A stretch of DNA of 64,000 nt from Oasisia sp. SBJ-2009 (Eukaryota > Annelida > Polychaeta > Sabellida > Siboglinidae). The stretch spans positions 260,201 through 324,200 of the forward strand of contig OZ024857.1 of the NCBI GenBank assembly GCA_964017155.1. The letters are read 5' to 3'. Below are positions 38,331 to 49,900 of the stretch, one piece after another. The translations under genes were made by a program, and so were the position numbers. How positions within the stretch are numbered: the stretch's first letter is position 1; each line of letters begins with the position of its first letter. The notes beneath the pieces were generated by a model that was not told the DNA's origin, searched no databases, and worked only from the letters and a program-made list of their open reading frames with translations.

Positions 38331-39633
38331 AATTTAATCAAGTATCAAATGTTGGCAAACATCCTGATATAATAGAAACATTGAAGTGGGTGCGACTTGT
38401 ACATAAGTGCCAAATAGTGAAATACTGAAAACAAATTGAGAATATACGTGCTTTTAGGAGAGATTGCGCGTGAAGGTACGCGCCCGCAAGGGTTGGCACT
38501 TATGTACAAGTCGGGCCCACCTCAATTTTGGTATTATAACTGTATTTTTGCCAACATTTGATACTTGATTTTGTTAATTCAATCAATTATAATCATCTTG
38601 CGCATATTAATGTTTTATATACAGCGCGTCTTAGCAGACTTTTGAGGTCGAAAAGACAGCGTTGTCGGCATAAACAAACTGTTTATCGCTCATTTCATAT
38701 GCACAGCGCAGTAACATGCACCTCTGCGCTTGCGACTGACACAATTCGCGCTGTCTTTTCGACCTCAACAGTTTGCCAAGACGCGCTGTTTATAAAACAT
38801 AAATACGCGCAAGATGATTATAATTGAATGAATTAATTTAATCAAGTATCAAATGTTGGCAAAAATACTGATATAATAGCAACATTGAGGTGGGTCCGAC
38901 TTGTACATTAGTGCCAAATAGTGAAATACTGAAAACAAATTGAGAGTATACGTGCTTTTATGAGAGAGTGCGCGTGAAGTTGCGCGCCCGCAAGTGTAGG
39001 CATTGATGTACAAGTCGGGCCCACCTCAATTTTTGTATTATAACTGTATCTTTGCCAACATTTGATACTTGATTTTGTTAATTCAATCAATTATAATCAT
39101 CTTCCGCATATATATGTTTTATAACCAGCGCGTCTCAGCAGATTTTAAGGTCGAAAAGAGAGCGTGGTCGGCATAAACAAATTGTTTATCGCTCAATTCA
39201 TATGCACAGCGCAGTAACATGCACCGCTGCGCTTGCGACTGGCACAAATCGCGCTGTCTTTTCGACCTCAAAAGTTTGCCAAGACGCGCTGTTTATAAAA
39301 CATAAATACGCGCAAGATGATTAAAATTGAATGAATTAATTTAATCAAGTATCAATTGTTGCCAAAAACACTGATATAATAGCAACATTGAGGTGTTTCC
39401 GACTTGTACATAAGTGCCAAATAGTGAAATACTGAAAACAAATTGAGAGTATACGTGCTTTTATGAGAGATTGCGCGTGAAGGTACGCGCCCGCAAGTGT
39501 TGGCACTTATGTACAAGTCGGGCCCACCTAAATTTTGGTATTATAACTGTATTTTTGCCAACATTTGATACTTGATTTTGTTAATTCAATCAATTATAAT
39601 CATCTTGCGCATATTAATGTTTTATATACATAG

Positions 39634-39665
39634 TCTTAGCAGACTTTTGTCTTAGCAGACTTTTG
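39634..39665 (+). repeat. 16-bp tandem duplication defining the 518-bp unit type
   Basis: TCTTAGCAGACTTTTG is present twice in succession, preceded by TATACATAG in place of TATACAGCGCG. The net gain is 14 bp, giving a 518-bp unit. The duplication lies in the inner third of the left arm and adds a 14-bp asymmetry to the stem. Identical duplications lie at 48,445-48,476, 48,963-48,994, 51,998-52,029, 53,522-53,553, 56,557-56,588, 59,592-59,623 and 61,620-61,651. Confidence 0.92.
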
Positions 39666-40456
39666 AGGTCGAAAAGACAGCGTTGTCGGCATAAACAAAC
39701 TGTTTATCGCTCATTTCATATGCACAGCGCAGTAACATGCACCTGTGCGCTTGCGACTGGCACAATTCGCGCTGTCTTTTCGACCTCAACAGTTTGCCAA
39801 GACGCGCTGTTTATAAAACATAAATACGCGCAAGATGATTATAATTGAATGAATTAATTTAATCAAGTATCAAATGTTGGCAAAAATACTGATATAATAG
39901 CAACATTGAGGTGGGTCCGACTTGTACATAAGTGCCAAATAGTGAAATACTGAAAACAAATTGAGAGTATACGTGCTTTTATGAGAGAGTGCGCGTGAAG
40001 TTGCGCGCCCGCAAGTGTAGGCATTGATGTACAAGTCGGGCCCACCTCAATTTTGGTATTATAACTGTATCTTTGCCAACATTTGATACTTGATTTTGTT
40101 AATTCAATCAATTATAATCATCTTCCGCATATATATGTTTTATAACCAGCGCGTCTCAGCAGATTTTAAGGTCGAAAAGACAGCGTGGTCGGCATAAACA
40201 AATTGTTTATCGCTCAATTCATATGCACAGCGGAGTAACATGCACCGCTGCGCTTGCGACTGGCACAAATCGCGCTGTCTTTTCGACCTCAAAAGTTTGC
40301 CAAGACGTGCTGTTTATAAAACATAAATACGCGCAAGATGATTAAAATTGAATGAATTAATTTAATCAAGTATCAAATGTTGGCAAAAATACTGATATAA
40401 TAGCAACATTGAGGTGGGTCCGACTTGTACATAAGTGCCAAATAGTGAAATACTGA

Positions 40457-40747
40457 AAACAAATTGAGAGTATACGTGGTCGGCATAAACAAACTGTTTA
40501 GCGCTCATTTCATATGCACAGCGCAGTAACATGCACCTCTGCGCTTGCGAATGGCACAATTCGCGCTGTCTTTTCGACCTCAAAAGTTTGCCAAGACGCG
40601 CTGTTTATAAAACATATATACGCGCAAGATGATTATAATTGAATTAATTAATTTAATCAAGTATCAAATGTTGGCAAACATACTGATATAATAGCAACAT
40701 TGAAGTGGGTGCGACTTGTACATAAGTGCCAAATAGTGAAATACTGA
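40457..40747 (+). repeat. 291-bp unit lacking the left arm (1)
   Basis: Spacer B is cut after TATACGTG and joined to GTCGGCATAAAC of spacer A. The 213 missing bases include the whole left arm, so this unit cannot form the internal hairpin. The bases CGTG at 40,475-40,478 occur at both parental edges. The right arm has the CATATATACGCGC variant. Confidence 0.92.
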
Positions 40748-41754
40748 AAACAAATTGAGAGTATACGTGCTTTTAGGAGAGATTGCGCGTGAAGGTACGC
40801 GCCCGCAAGTGTTGGCACTTATGTACAAGTCGGGCCCACCTCAATTTTGGTATTATAACTGTATTTTTGCCAACATTTGATACTTGATTTTGTTAATTCA
40901 ATCAATTATAATCATCTTGCGCATATTAATGTTTTATATACAGCGCGTCTTAGCAGACTTTTGAGGTCGAAAAGACAGCGTTGTCGGCATAAACAAACTG
41001 TTTATCGCTCATTTCATATGCACAGCGCAGTAACATGCACCTCTGCGCTTGCGACTGGCACAATTCGCGCTGTCTTTTCGACCTCAACAGTTTGCCAAGA
41101 CGCGCTGTTTATAAAACATAAATACGCGCAAGATGATTATAATTGAATGAATTAATTTAATCAAGTATCAAATGTTGGCAAAAATACTGATATAATAGCA
41201 ACATTGAGGTGGGTCCGACTTGTACATAAGTGCCAAATAGTGAAATACTGAAAACAAATTGAGAGTATACGTGCTTTTATGAGAGAGTGCGCGTGAAGTT
41301 GCGCGCCCGCAAGTGTAGGCATTGATGTACAAGTCGGGCCCACCTCAATTGTTGTATTATAACTGTATCTTTGCCAACATTTGATACTTGATTTTGTTAA
41401 TTCAATCAATTATAATCATCTTCCGCATATATATGTTTTATAACCAGCGCGTCTCAGCATATGTTAAGGTCGAAAAGACAGCGTGGTCGGCATAAACAAA
41501 TTGTTTATCGCTCAATTCATATGCACAGCGGAGTAACATGCAACACTGCGCTTGCGACTGGCACAAATCGCGCTGTCTTTTCGACCTCAAAAGTTTGCCA
41601 AGACGCGCTGTTTATAAAACATAAATACGCGCAAGATGATTAAAATTGAATGAATTAATTTAATCATGTATCAAATGTTGGCAAAAATACTGATATAATA
41701 GCAACATTGAGGTGGGTCCGACTTGTACATAAGTGCCAAATAGTGAAATACTGA

Positions 41755-42045
41755 AAACAAATTGAGAGTATACGTGGTCGGCATAAACAAACTGTTTATC
41801 GCTCATTTCATATGCACAGCGCAGTAACATGCACCTCTGCGCTTGCGAATGGCACAATTCGCGCTGTCTTTTCGACCTCAAAAGTTTGCCAAGACGCGCT
41901 GTTTATAAAACATATATACGCGCAAGATGATTATAATTGAATTAATTAATTTAATCAAGTATCAAATGTTGGCAAACATACTGATATAATAGCAACATTG
42001 AAGTGGGTGCGACTTGTACATAAGTGCCAAATAGTGAAATACTGA
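41755..42045 (+). repeat. 291-bp unit lacking the left arm (2)
   Basis: Same junction as at 40,475 and the same right-arm variants; it differs by GTTTATCGCTC where the first copy has GTTTAGCGCTC. Confidence 0.92.
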
Positions 42046-43052
42046 AAACAAATTGAGAGTATACGTGCTTTTAGGAGAGATTGCGCGTGAAGGTACGCGC
42101 CCGCAAGTGTTGGCACTTATGTACAAGTCGGGCCCACCTCAATTTTGGTATTATAACTGTATTTTTGCCAACATTTGATACTTGATTTTGTTAATTCAAT
42201 CAATTATAATCATCTTGCGCATATTAATGTTTTATATACAGCGCGTCTTAGCAGACTTTTGAGGTCGAAAAGACAGCGTTGTCGGCATAAACAAACTGTT
42301 TATCGCTCATTTCATATGCACAGCGCAGTAACATGCACCTCTGCGCTTGCGACTGGCACAATTCGCGCTGTCTTTTCGACCTCAACAGTTTGCCAAGACG
42401 CGCTGTTTATAAAACATAAATACGCGCAAGATGATTATAATTGAATTAATTAATTTAATCAAGTATCAAATGTTGGCAAAAATACTGATATAATAGCAAC
42501 ATTGAGGTGGGTCCGACTTGTACATAAGTGCCAAATAGTGAAATACTGAAAACAAATTGAGAGTATACGTGCTTTTATGAGAGAGTGCGCGTGAAGTTGC
42601 GCGCCCGCAAGTGTAGGCATTGATGTACAAGTCGGGCCCACCTCAATTGTTGTATTATAACTGTATCTTTGCCAACATTTGATACTTGATTTTGTTAATT
42701 CAATCAATTATAATCATCTTCCGCATATATATGTTTTATAACCAGCGCGTCTCAGCAGATTTTAAGGTCGAAAAGACAGCGTGGTCGGCATAAACAAATT
42801 GTTTATCGCTCAATTCATATGCACAGCGGAGTAACATGCACCGCTGCGCTTGCGACTGGCACAAATCGCGCTGTCTTTTCGACCTCAAAAGTTTGCCAAG
42901 ACGCGCTGTTTATAAAACATAAATACGCGCAAGATGATTAAAATTGAATGAATTAATTTAATCATGTATCAAATGTTGGCAAAAATACTGATATAATAGC
43001 AACATTGAGGTGGGTCCGACTTGTACATAAGTGCCAAATAGTGAAATACTGA

Positions 43053-43343
43053 AAACAAATTGAGAGTATACGTGGTCGGCATAAACAAACTGTTTATCGC
43101 TCATTTCATATGCACAGCGCAGTAACATGCACCTCTGCGCTTGCGAATGGCACAATTCGCGCTGTCTTTTCGACCTCAAAAGTTTGCCAAGACGCGCTGT
43201 TTAGAAAACATATATACGCGCAAGATGATTATAATTGAATTAATTAATTTAATCAAGTATCAAATGTTGGCAAACATACTGATATAATAGCAACATTGAA
43301 GTGGGTGCGACTTGTACATAAGTGCCAAATAGTGAAATACTGA
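43053..43343 (+). repeat. 291-bp unit lacking the left arm (3)
   Basis: Same junction. It carries CTGTTTAGAAAACAT near 43,197, a change shared with the copies at 46,153 and 46,948. Confidence 0.92.
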
Positions 43344-44854
43344 AAACAAATTGAGAGTATACGTGCTTTTATGAGAGATTGCGCGTGAAGGTACGCGCCC
43401 GCAAGTGTTGGCACTGATGTACAAGTCGGGCCCACCTCAATTTTGGTATTATAACTGTATTTTTGCCAACATTTGATACTTGATTTTGTTAATTCAATCA
43501 ATTATAATCATCTTGCGCATATTAATGTTTTATATACAGCGCGTCTTAGCAGACTTTTGAGGTCGAAAAGACAGCGTTGTCGGCATAAACAAACTGTTTA
43601 TCGCTCATTTCATATGCACAGCGCAGTAACATGCACCTCTGCGCTTGCGACTGGCACAATTCGCGCTGTCTTTTCGACCTCAACAGTTTGCCAAGACGCG
43701 CTGTTTATAAAACATAAATACGCGCAAGATGATTATAATTGAATGAATTAATTTAATCAAGTATCAAATGTTGGCAAAAATACTGATATAATAGCAACAT
43801 TGAGGTGGGTCCGACTTGTACATAAGTGCCAAATAGTGAAATACTGAAAACAAATTGAGAGCATACGTGCTTTTATGAGAGAGTGCGCGTGAAGTTGCGC
43901 GCCCGCAAGTGTAGGCATTGATGTACAAGTCGGGCCCACCTAAATTTTGGTAGTATAACTGTATTTTTGCCAACATTTGATACTTGATTTTGTTAATTCA
44001 ATCAATTATATTCATCTTGCGCATATTTATGTTTTATATACAGCGCGTCTTAGCAGACTTTTGAGGTCGAAAAGACAGCGCGGTCGGCATAAACAAACTG
44101 TTTATCGCTCATTTCATATGCTCAGCGCAGGAACATGCACCGCTGCGCTTGCGACTGGCACAAATCGTGCTGTATTTTCGACCTCAAAAGTTTGCCAAGA
44201 CCCGCTGTTTATAAAACATAAATACGCGCAAGATGATTATAATTGAATGAATTAATTTAATCAAGTATCAAATGTTGGCAAAAATACTGATATAATAGCA
44301 ACATTGAGGTGGGTCCGACTTGTACATAAGTGCCAAATAGTGAAATACTGAAAACAAATTGAGAGTATACGTGCTTTTATGAGAGAGTGCGCGTGAAGTT
44401 GCGCGCCCGCAAGTGTAGGCATTGATGTACAAGTCGGGCCCACCTCAATTTTGGTATTATAACTGTATCTTTGCCAACATTTGATACTTGATTTTGTTAA
44501 TTCAATCAATTATAATCATCTTGCGCATATATATGTTTTATAACCAGCGCGTCTCAGCAGATTTTAAGGTCGAAAAGACAGCGTGGTCGGCATAAACACA
44601 TTGTTTATCGCTCAATTCATATGCACAGCGGAGTAACATGCACCGCTGCGCTTGCGACTGGCACAAATCGCGCTGTCTTTTCGACCTCAAAAGTTTGCCA
44701 AGACGCGCTGTTTATAAAACATAAATACGCGCAAGATGATTATAATTGAATAAATTAATTTATTCAAGTATCAAATGTTGGCAAAAATACTGATATAATA
44801 GCAACATTGAGGTGGGTCCGACTTGTACATAAGTGCCAAATAGTGAAATACTGA

Positions 44855-45145
44855 AAACAAATTGAGAATATACGTGGTCGGCATAAACAAACTGTTTATC
44901 GCTCATTTCATATGCACAGCGCAGTAACATGCACCTCTGCGCTTGCGAATGGCACAATTCGCGCTGTCTTTTCGACCTCAAAAGTTTGCCAAGACGCGCT
45001 GTTTATAAAACATATATACGCGCAAGATGATTATAATTGAATTAATTAATTTAATCAAGTATCAAATGTTGGCAAACATACTGATATAATAGCAACATTG
45101 AAGTGGGTGCGACTTGTACATAAGTGCCAAATAGTGAAATACTGA
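44855..45145 (+). repeat. 291-bp unit lacking the left arm (4)
   Basis: Same junction, with GAGAATATACGTG in spacer B. A GAGAATATACG also occurs in the full-length unit at 38,429. Confidence 0.92.
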
Positions 45146-46152
45146 AAACAAATTGAGAGTATACGTGCTTTTAGGAGAGATTGCGCGTGAAGGTACGCGC
45201 CCGCAAGTGTTGGCACTTATGTACAAGTCGGGCCCACCTCAATTTTGGTATTATAACTGTATTTTTGCCAACATTTGATACTTGATTTTGTTAATTCAAT
45301 CAATTATAATCATCTTGCGCATATTAATGTTTTATATACAGCGCGTCTTAGCAGACTTTTGAGGTCGAAAAGACAGCGTTGTCGGCATAAACAAACTGTT
45401 TATCGCTCATTTCATATGCACAGCGCAGTAACATGCACCTCTGCGCTTGCGACTGGCACAATTCGCGCTGTCTTTTCGACCTCAACAGTTTGCCAAGACG
45501 CGCTGTTTATAAAACATAAATACGCGCAAGATGATTATAATTGAATGAATTAATTTAATCAAGTATCAAATGTTGGCAAAAATACTGATATAATAGCAAC
45601 ATTGAGGTGGGTCCGACTTGTACATAAGTGCCAAATAGTGAAATACTGAAAACAAATTGAGAGTATACGTGCTTTTATGAGAGAGTGCGCGTGAAGTTGC
45701 GCGCCCGCAAGTGTAGGCATTGATGTACAAGTCGGGCCCACCTCAATTGTTGTATTATAACTGTATCTTTGCCAACATTTGATACTTGATTTTGTTAATT
45801 CAATCAATTATAATCATCTTCCGCATATATATGTTTTATAACCAGCGCGTCTCAGCAGATTTTAAGGTCGAAAAGACAGCGTGGTCGGCATAAACAAATT
45901 GTTTATCGCTCAATTCATATGCACAGCGGAGTAACATGCACCGCTGCGCTTGCGACTGGCACTAATCGCGCTGTCTTTTCGACCTCAAAAGTTTGCCAAG
46001 ACGCGCTGTTTATAAAACATAAATACGCGCAAGATGATTAAAATTGAATGAATTAATTTAATCAAGTATCAAATGTTGGCAAAAATACTGATATAATAGC
46101 AACATTGAGGTGGGTCCGACTTGTACATAAGTGCCAAATAGTGAAATACTGA

Positions 46153-46443
46153 AAACAAATTGAGAGTATACGTGGTCGGCATAAACAAACTGTTTATCGC
46201 TCATTTCATATGCACAGCGCAGTAACATGCACCTCTGCGCTTGCGAATGGCACAATTCGCGCTGTCTTTTCGACCTCAAAAGTTTGCCAAGACGCGCTGT
46301 TTAGAAAACATATATACGCGCAAGATGATTATAATTGAATTAATTAATTTAATCAAGTATCAAATGTTGGCAAACATACTGATATAATAGCAACATTGAA
46401 GTGGGTGCGACTTGTACATAAGTGCCAAATAGTGAAATACTGA
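46153..46443 (+). repeat. 291-bp unit lacking the left arm (5)
   Basis: Same junction, with the CTGTTTAGAAAACAT variant. Confidence 0.92.
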
Positions 46444-46947
46444 AAACAAATTGAGAGTATACGTGCTTTTATGAGAGATTGCGCGTGAAGGTACGCGCCC
46501 GCAAGTGTTGGCACTTATGTACAAGTCGGGCCCACCTCAATTTTGGTATTATAACTGTATTTTTGCCAACATTTGATACTTGATTTTGTTAATTCAATCA
46601 ATTATAATCATCTTGCGCATATTAATGTTTTATATACAGCGCGTCTTAGCAGACTTTTGAGGTCGAAAAGACAGCGTTGTCGGCATAAACAAACTGTTTA
46701 TCGCTCATTTCATATGCACAGCGCAGTAACATGCACCTCTGCGCTTGCGACTGGCACAATTCGCGCTGTCTTTTCGACCTCAACAGTTTGCCAAGACGCG
46801 CTGTTTATAAAACATAAATACGCGCAAGATGATTATAATTGAATGAATTAATTTAATCAAGTATCAAATGTTGGCAAAAATACTGATATAATAGCAACAT
46901 TGAGGTGGGTCCGACTTGTACATAAGTGCCAAATAGTGAAATACTGA

Positions 46948-47238
46948 AAACAAATTGAGAGTATACGTGGTCGGCATAAACAAACTGTTTATCGCTCATT
47001 TCATATGCACAGCGCAGTAACATGCACCTCTGCGCTTGCGAATGGCACAATTCGCGCTGTCTTTTCGACCTCAAAAGTTTGCCAAGACGCGCTGTTTAGA
47101 AAACATATATACGCGCAAGATGATTATAATTGAATTAATTAATTTAATCAAGTATCAAATGTTGGCAAACATACTGATATAATAGCAACATTGAAGTGGG
47201 TGCGACTTGTACATAAGTGCCAAATAGTGAAATACTGA
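46948..47238 (+). repeat. 291-bp unit lacking the left arm (6)
   Basis: Same junction, with the CTGTTTAGAAAACAT variant. It follows a 504-bp unit directly, giving a 795-bp dimer instead of the usual trimer. Confidence 0.92.
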
Positions 47239-48246
47239 AAACAAATTGAGAGTATACGTGCTTTTATGAGAGATTGCGCGTGAAGGTACGCGCCCGCAAG
47301 TGTTGGCACTTATGTACAAGTCGGGCCCACCTCAATTTTGGTATTATAACTGTATTTTTGCCAACATTTGATACTTGATTTTGTTAATTCAATCAATTAT
47401 AATCATCTTGCGCATATTAATGTTTTATATACAGCGCGTCTTAGCAGACTTTTGAGGTCGAAAAGACAGCGTTGTCGGCATAAACAAACTGTTTATCGCT
47501 CATTTCATATGCACAGCGCAGTAACATGCACCTCTGCGCTTGCGACTGGCACAATTCGCGCTGTCTTTTCGACCTCAACAGTTTGCCAAGACGCGCTGTT
47601 TATAAAACATAAATACGCGCAAGATGATTATAATTGAATGAATTAATTTAATCAAGTATCAAATGTTGGCAAAAATACTGATATAATAGCAACATTGAGG
47701 TGGGTCCGACTTGTACATAAGTGCCAAATAGTGAAATACTGAAAACAAATTGAGAGCATACGTGCTTTTATGAGAGAGTGCGCGTGAAGTTGCGCGCCCG
47801 CAAGTGTAGGCATTGATGTACAAGTCGGGCCCACCTAAATTTTGGTAGTATAACTGTATTTTTGCCAACATTTGATACTTGATTTTGTTAATTCAATCAA
47901 TTATATTCATCTTGCGCATATTTATGTTTTATATACAGCGCGTCTTAGCAGACTTTTGAGGTCGAAAAGACAGCGCGGTCGGCATAAACAAACTGTTTAT
48001 CGCTCATTTCATATGCTCAGCGCAGGAACATGCACCGCTGCGCTTGCGACTGGCACAAATCGTGCTGTATTTTCGACCTCAAAAGTTTGCCAAGACGCGC
48101 TGTTTATAAAACATAAATACGCGCAAGATGATTAAAATTGAATGAATTAATTTTATCAAGTATCAATTGTTGCCAAAAACACTGATATAATAGCAACATT
48201 GAGGTGTTTCCGACTTGTACATAAGTGCCAAATAGTGAAATACTGA

Positions 48247-49282
48247 AAACAAATTGAGAGTATACGTGCTTTTATGAGAGATTGCGCGTGAAGGTACGCG
48301 CCCGCAAGTGTTGGCACTTATGTACAAGTCGGGCCCACCTAAATTTTGGTATTATAACTGTATTTTTGCCAACATTTGATACTTGATTTTGTTAATTCAA
48401 TCAATTATAATCATCTTGCGCATATTAATGTTTTATATACATAGTCTTAGCAGACTTTTGTCTTAGCAGACTTTTGAGGTCGAAAAGACAGCGTTGTCGG
48501 CATAAACAAACTGTTTATCGCTCATTTCATATGCACAGCGCAGTAACATGCACCTCTGCGCTTGCGACTGGCACAATTCGCGCTGTCTTTTCGACCTCAA
48601 CAGTTTGCCAAGACGCGCTGTTTATAAAACATAAATACGCGCAAGATGATTATAATTGAATGAATTAATTTAATCAAGTATCAAATGTTGGCAAAAATAC
48701 TGATATAATAGCAACATTGAGGTGGGTCCGACTTGTACATAAGTGCCAAATAGTGAAATACTGAAAACAAATTGAGAGTATACGTGCTTTTATGAGAGAG
48801 TGCGCGTGAAGTTGCGCGGCCGCAAGTGTAGGCATTAATGTACAAGTCGGGCCCACCTGAATTTTGGTATTATAACTGTATCTTTGCCAACATTTGATAC
48901 TTGATTTTGTTAATTCAATCAATTATAATCATCTTGCGCATATTAATGTTTTATATACATAGTCTTAGCAGACTTTTGTCTTAGCAGACTTTTGAGGTCG
49001 AAAAGACAGCGTTGTCGGCATAAACAAACTGTTTATCGCTCATTTCATATGCACAGCGCAGTAACATGCACCTCTGCGCTTGCGACTGGCACAATTCGCG
49101 CTGTCTTTTCGACCTCAACAGTTTGCCAAGACGCGCTGTTTATAAAACATAAATACGCGCAAGATGATTATAATTGAATGAATTAATTTAATCAAGTATC
49201 AAATGTTGGCAAAAATACTGATATAATAGCAACATTGAGGTGGGTCCGACTTGTACATAAGTGCCAAATAGTGAAATACTGA
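48247..49282 (+). repeat. Two consecutive 518-bp units
   Basis: Units at 48,247 and 48,765 are both of the 518-bp type and lie directly side by side, which happens nowhere else in the window. Both are followed by a spacer B with a NotI site (GCGGCCGC) and ATTAATGTACAAG. This looks like a recent duplication of one 518-bp unit. Confidence 0.85.
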
Positions 49283-49389
49283 AAACAAATTGAGAGTATA
49301 CGTGCTTTTATGAGAGAGTGCGCGTGAAGTTGCGCGGCCGCAAGTGTAGGCATTAATGTACAAGTCGGGCCCACCTGAATTTTGGTATT

Positions 49390-49900
49390 ATAACTGTATC
49401 TTTGCCAACATTTGATACTTGATTTTGTTAATTCAATCAATTATAATCATCTTGCGCATATTAATGTTTTATATACAGCGCGTCTTAGCATACTTTTGAG
49501 GTCGAAAAGACAGCGTGGTCGGCATAAACAAACTGTTTATCGCTCATTTCATATGCACAGCGCAGTAACATGCACCGCTGCGCTTGCGACTGGCACAAAT
49601 CGCGCTTTCTTTTCGACATCAAAAGTTTGCCAAGACGCGCTGTTTATAAAACATAAATACGCGCAAGATGATTAAAATTGAATGAATTAATTTAATCAAG
49701 TATCAAATGTTGGCAAAAATACTGATATAATAGCAACATTGAGGTGTTTCCGACTTGTACATAAGTGCCAAATAGTGAAATACTGAAAACAAATTGAGAG
49801 TATACGTGCTTTTATGAGAGATTGCGCATGAAGGTACGCGCCCGCAAGTGTTGGCACTTATGAACAAGTCGGGCCCACCTCAATTTTGGTATTATAACTG
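49390..49900 (+). repeat. Left-family unit embedded in the right-family region
   Basis: This tract carries CTTAGCATACTTTTG, CACAAATCGCGCTTTC, GACATCAAAAG, then GCGCATGAAGGTACG and TTATGAACAAG. That combination is typical of units at 1, 1513, 17,770 and 28,352 and is seen nowhere else to the right of 38 kb. The flanks are right family: NotI-type spacer B before, TTTGCTAACATTT after. Confidence 0.82.

Larger units (their letters stand above)
38331..43343 (+). repeat. Right-family array with 1,298-bp trimers (504 + 503 + 291)
   Basis: The recurring order is a unit with GACAGCGTTGTCGGC (504 bp, or 518 bp at 39,436), then a unit with CATATATATGTTTTATAACCAG and AGATTTTAAGG (503 bp), then a 291-bp unit lacking the left arm. 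The trimers start at 39,436 (1,312 bp because of the 518-bp unit), 40,748 and 42,046. In the second and third trimers the left-arm deletion is preceded by TTAATCATGTATC in place of TTAATCAAGTATC. Confidence 0.85.
43344..48246 (+). repeat. 3,895-bp block and its partial repeat
   Basis: The units from 43,344 to 47,238 are followed by a second copy of the first two at 47,239-48,150. GAGAGCATACG near 43,861 and 47,756 and the CATATTTATG/GCTCAGCGCAGGAAC unit (43,848 and 47,743) are exactly 3,895 bp apart. The block contains three 291-bp units. One of them (46,948) directly follows a 504-bp unit, so the intervening 503-bp type is missing. The copies separate near 48,150, where the second continues with TATCAATTGTTGCC. 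Confidence 0.83.
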
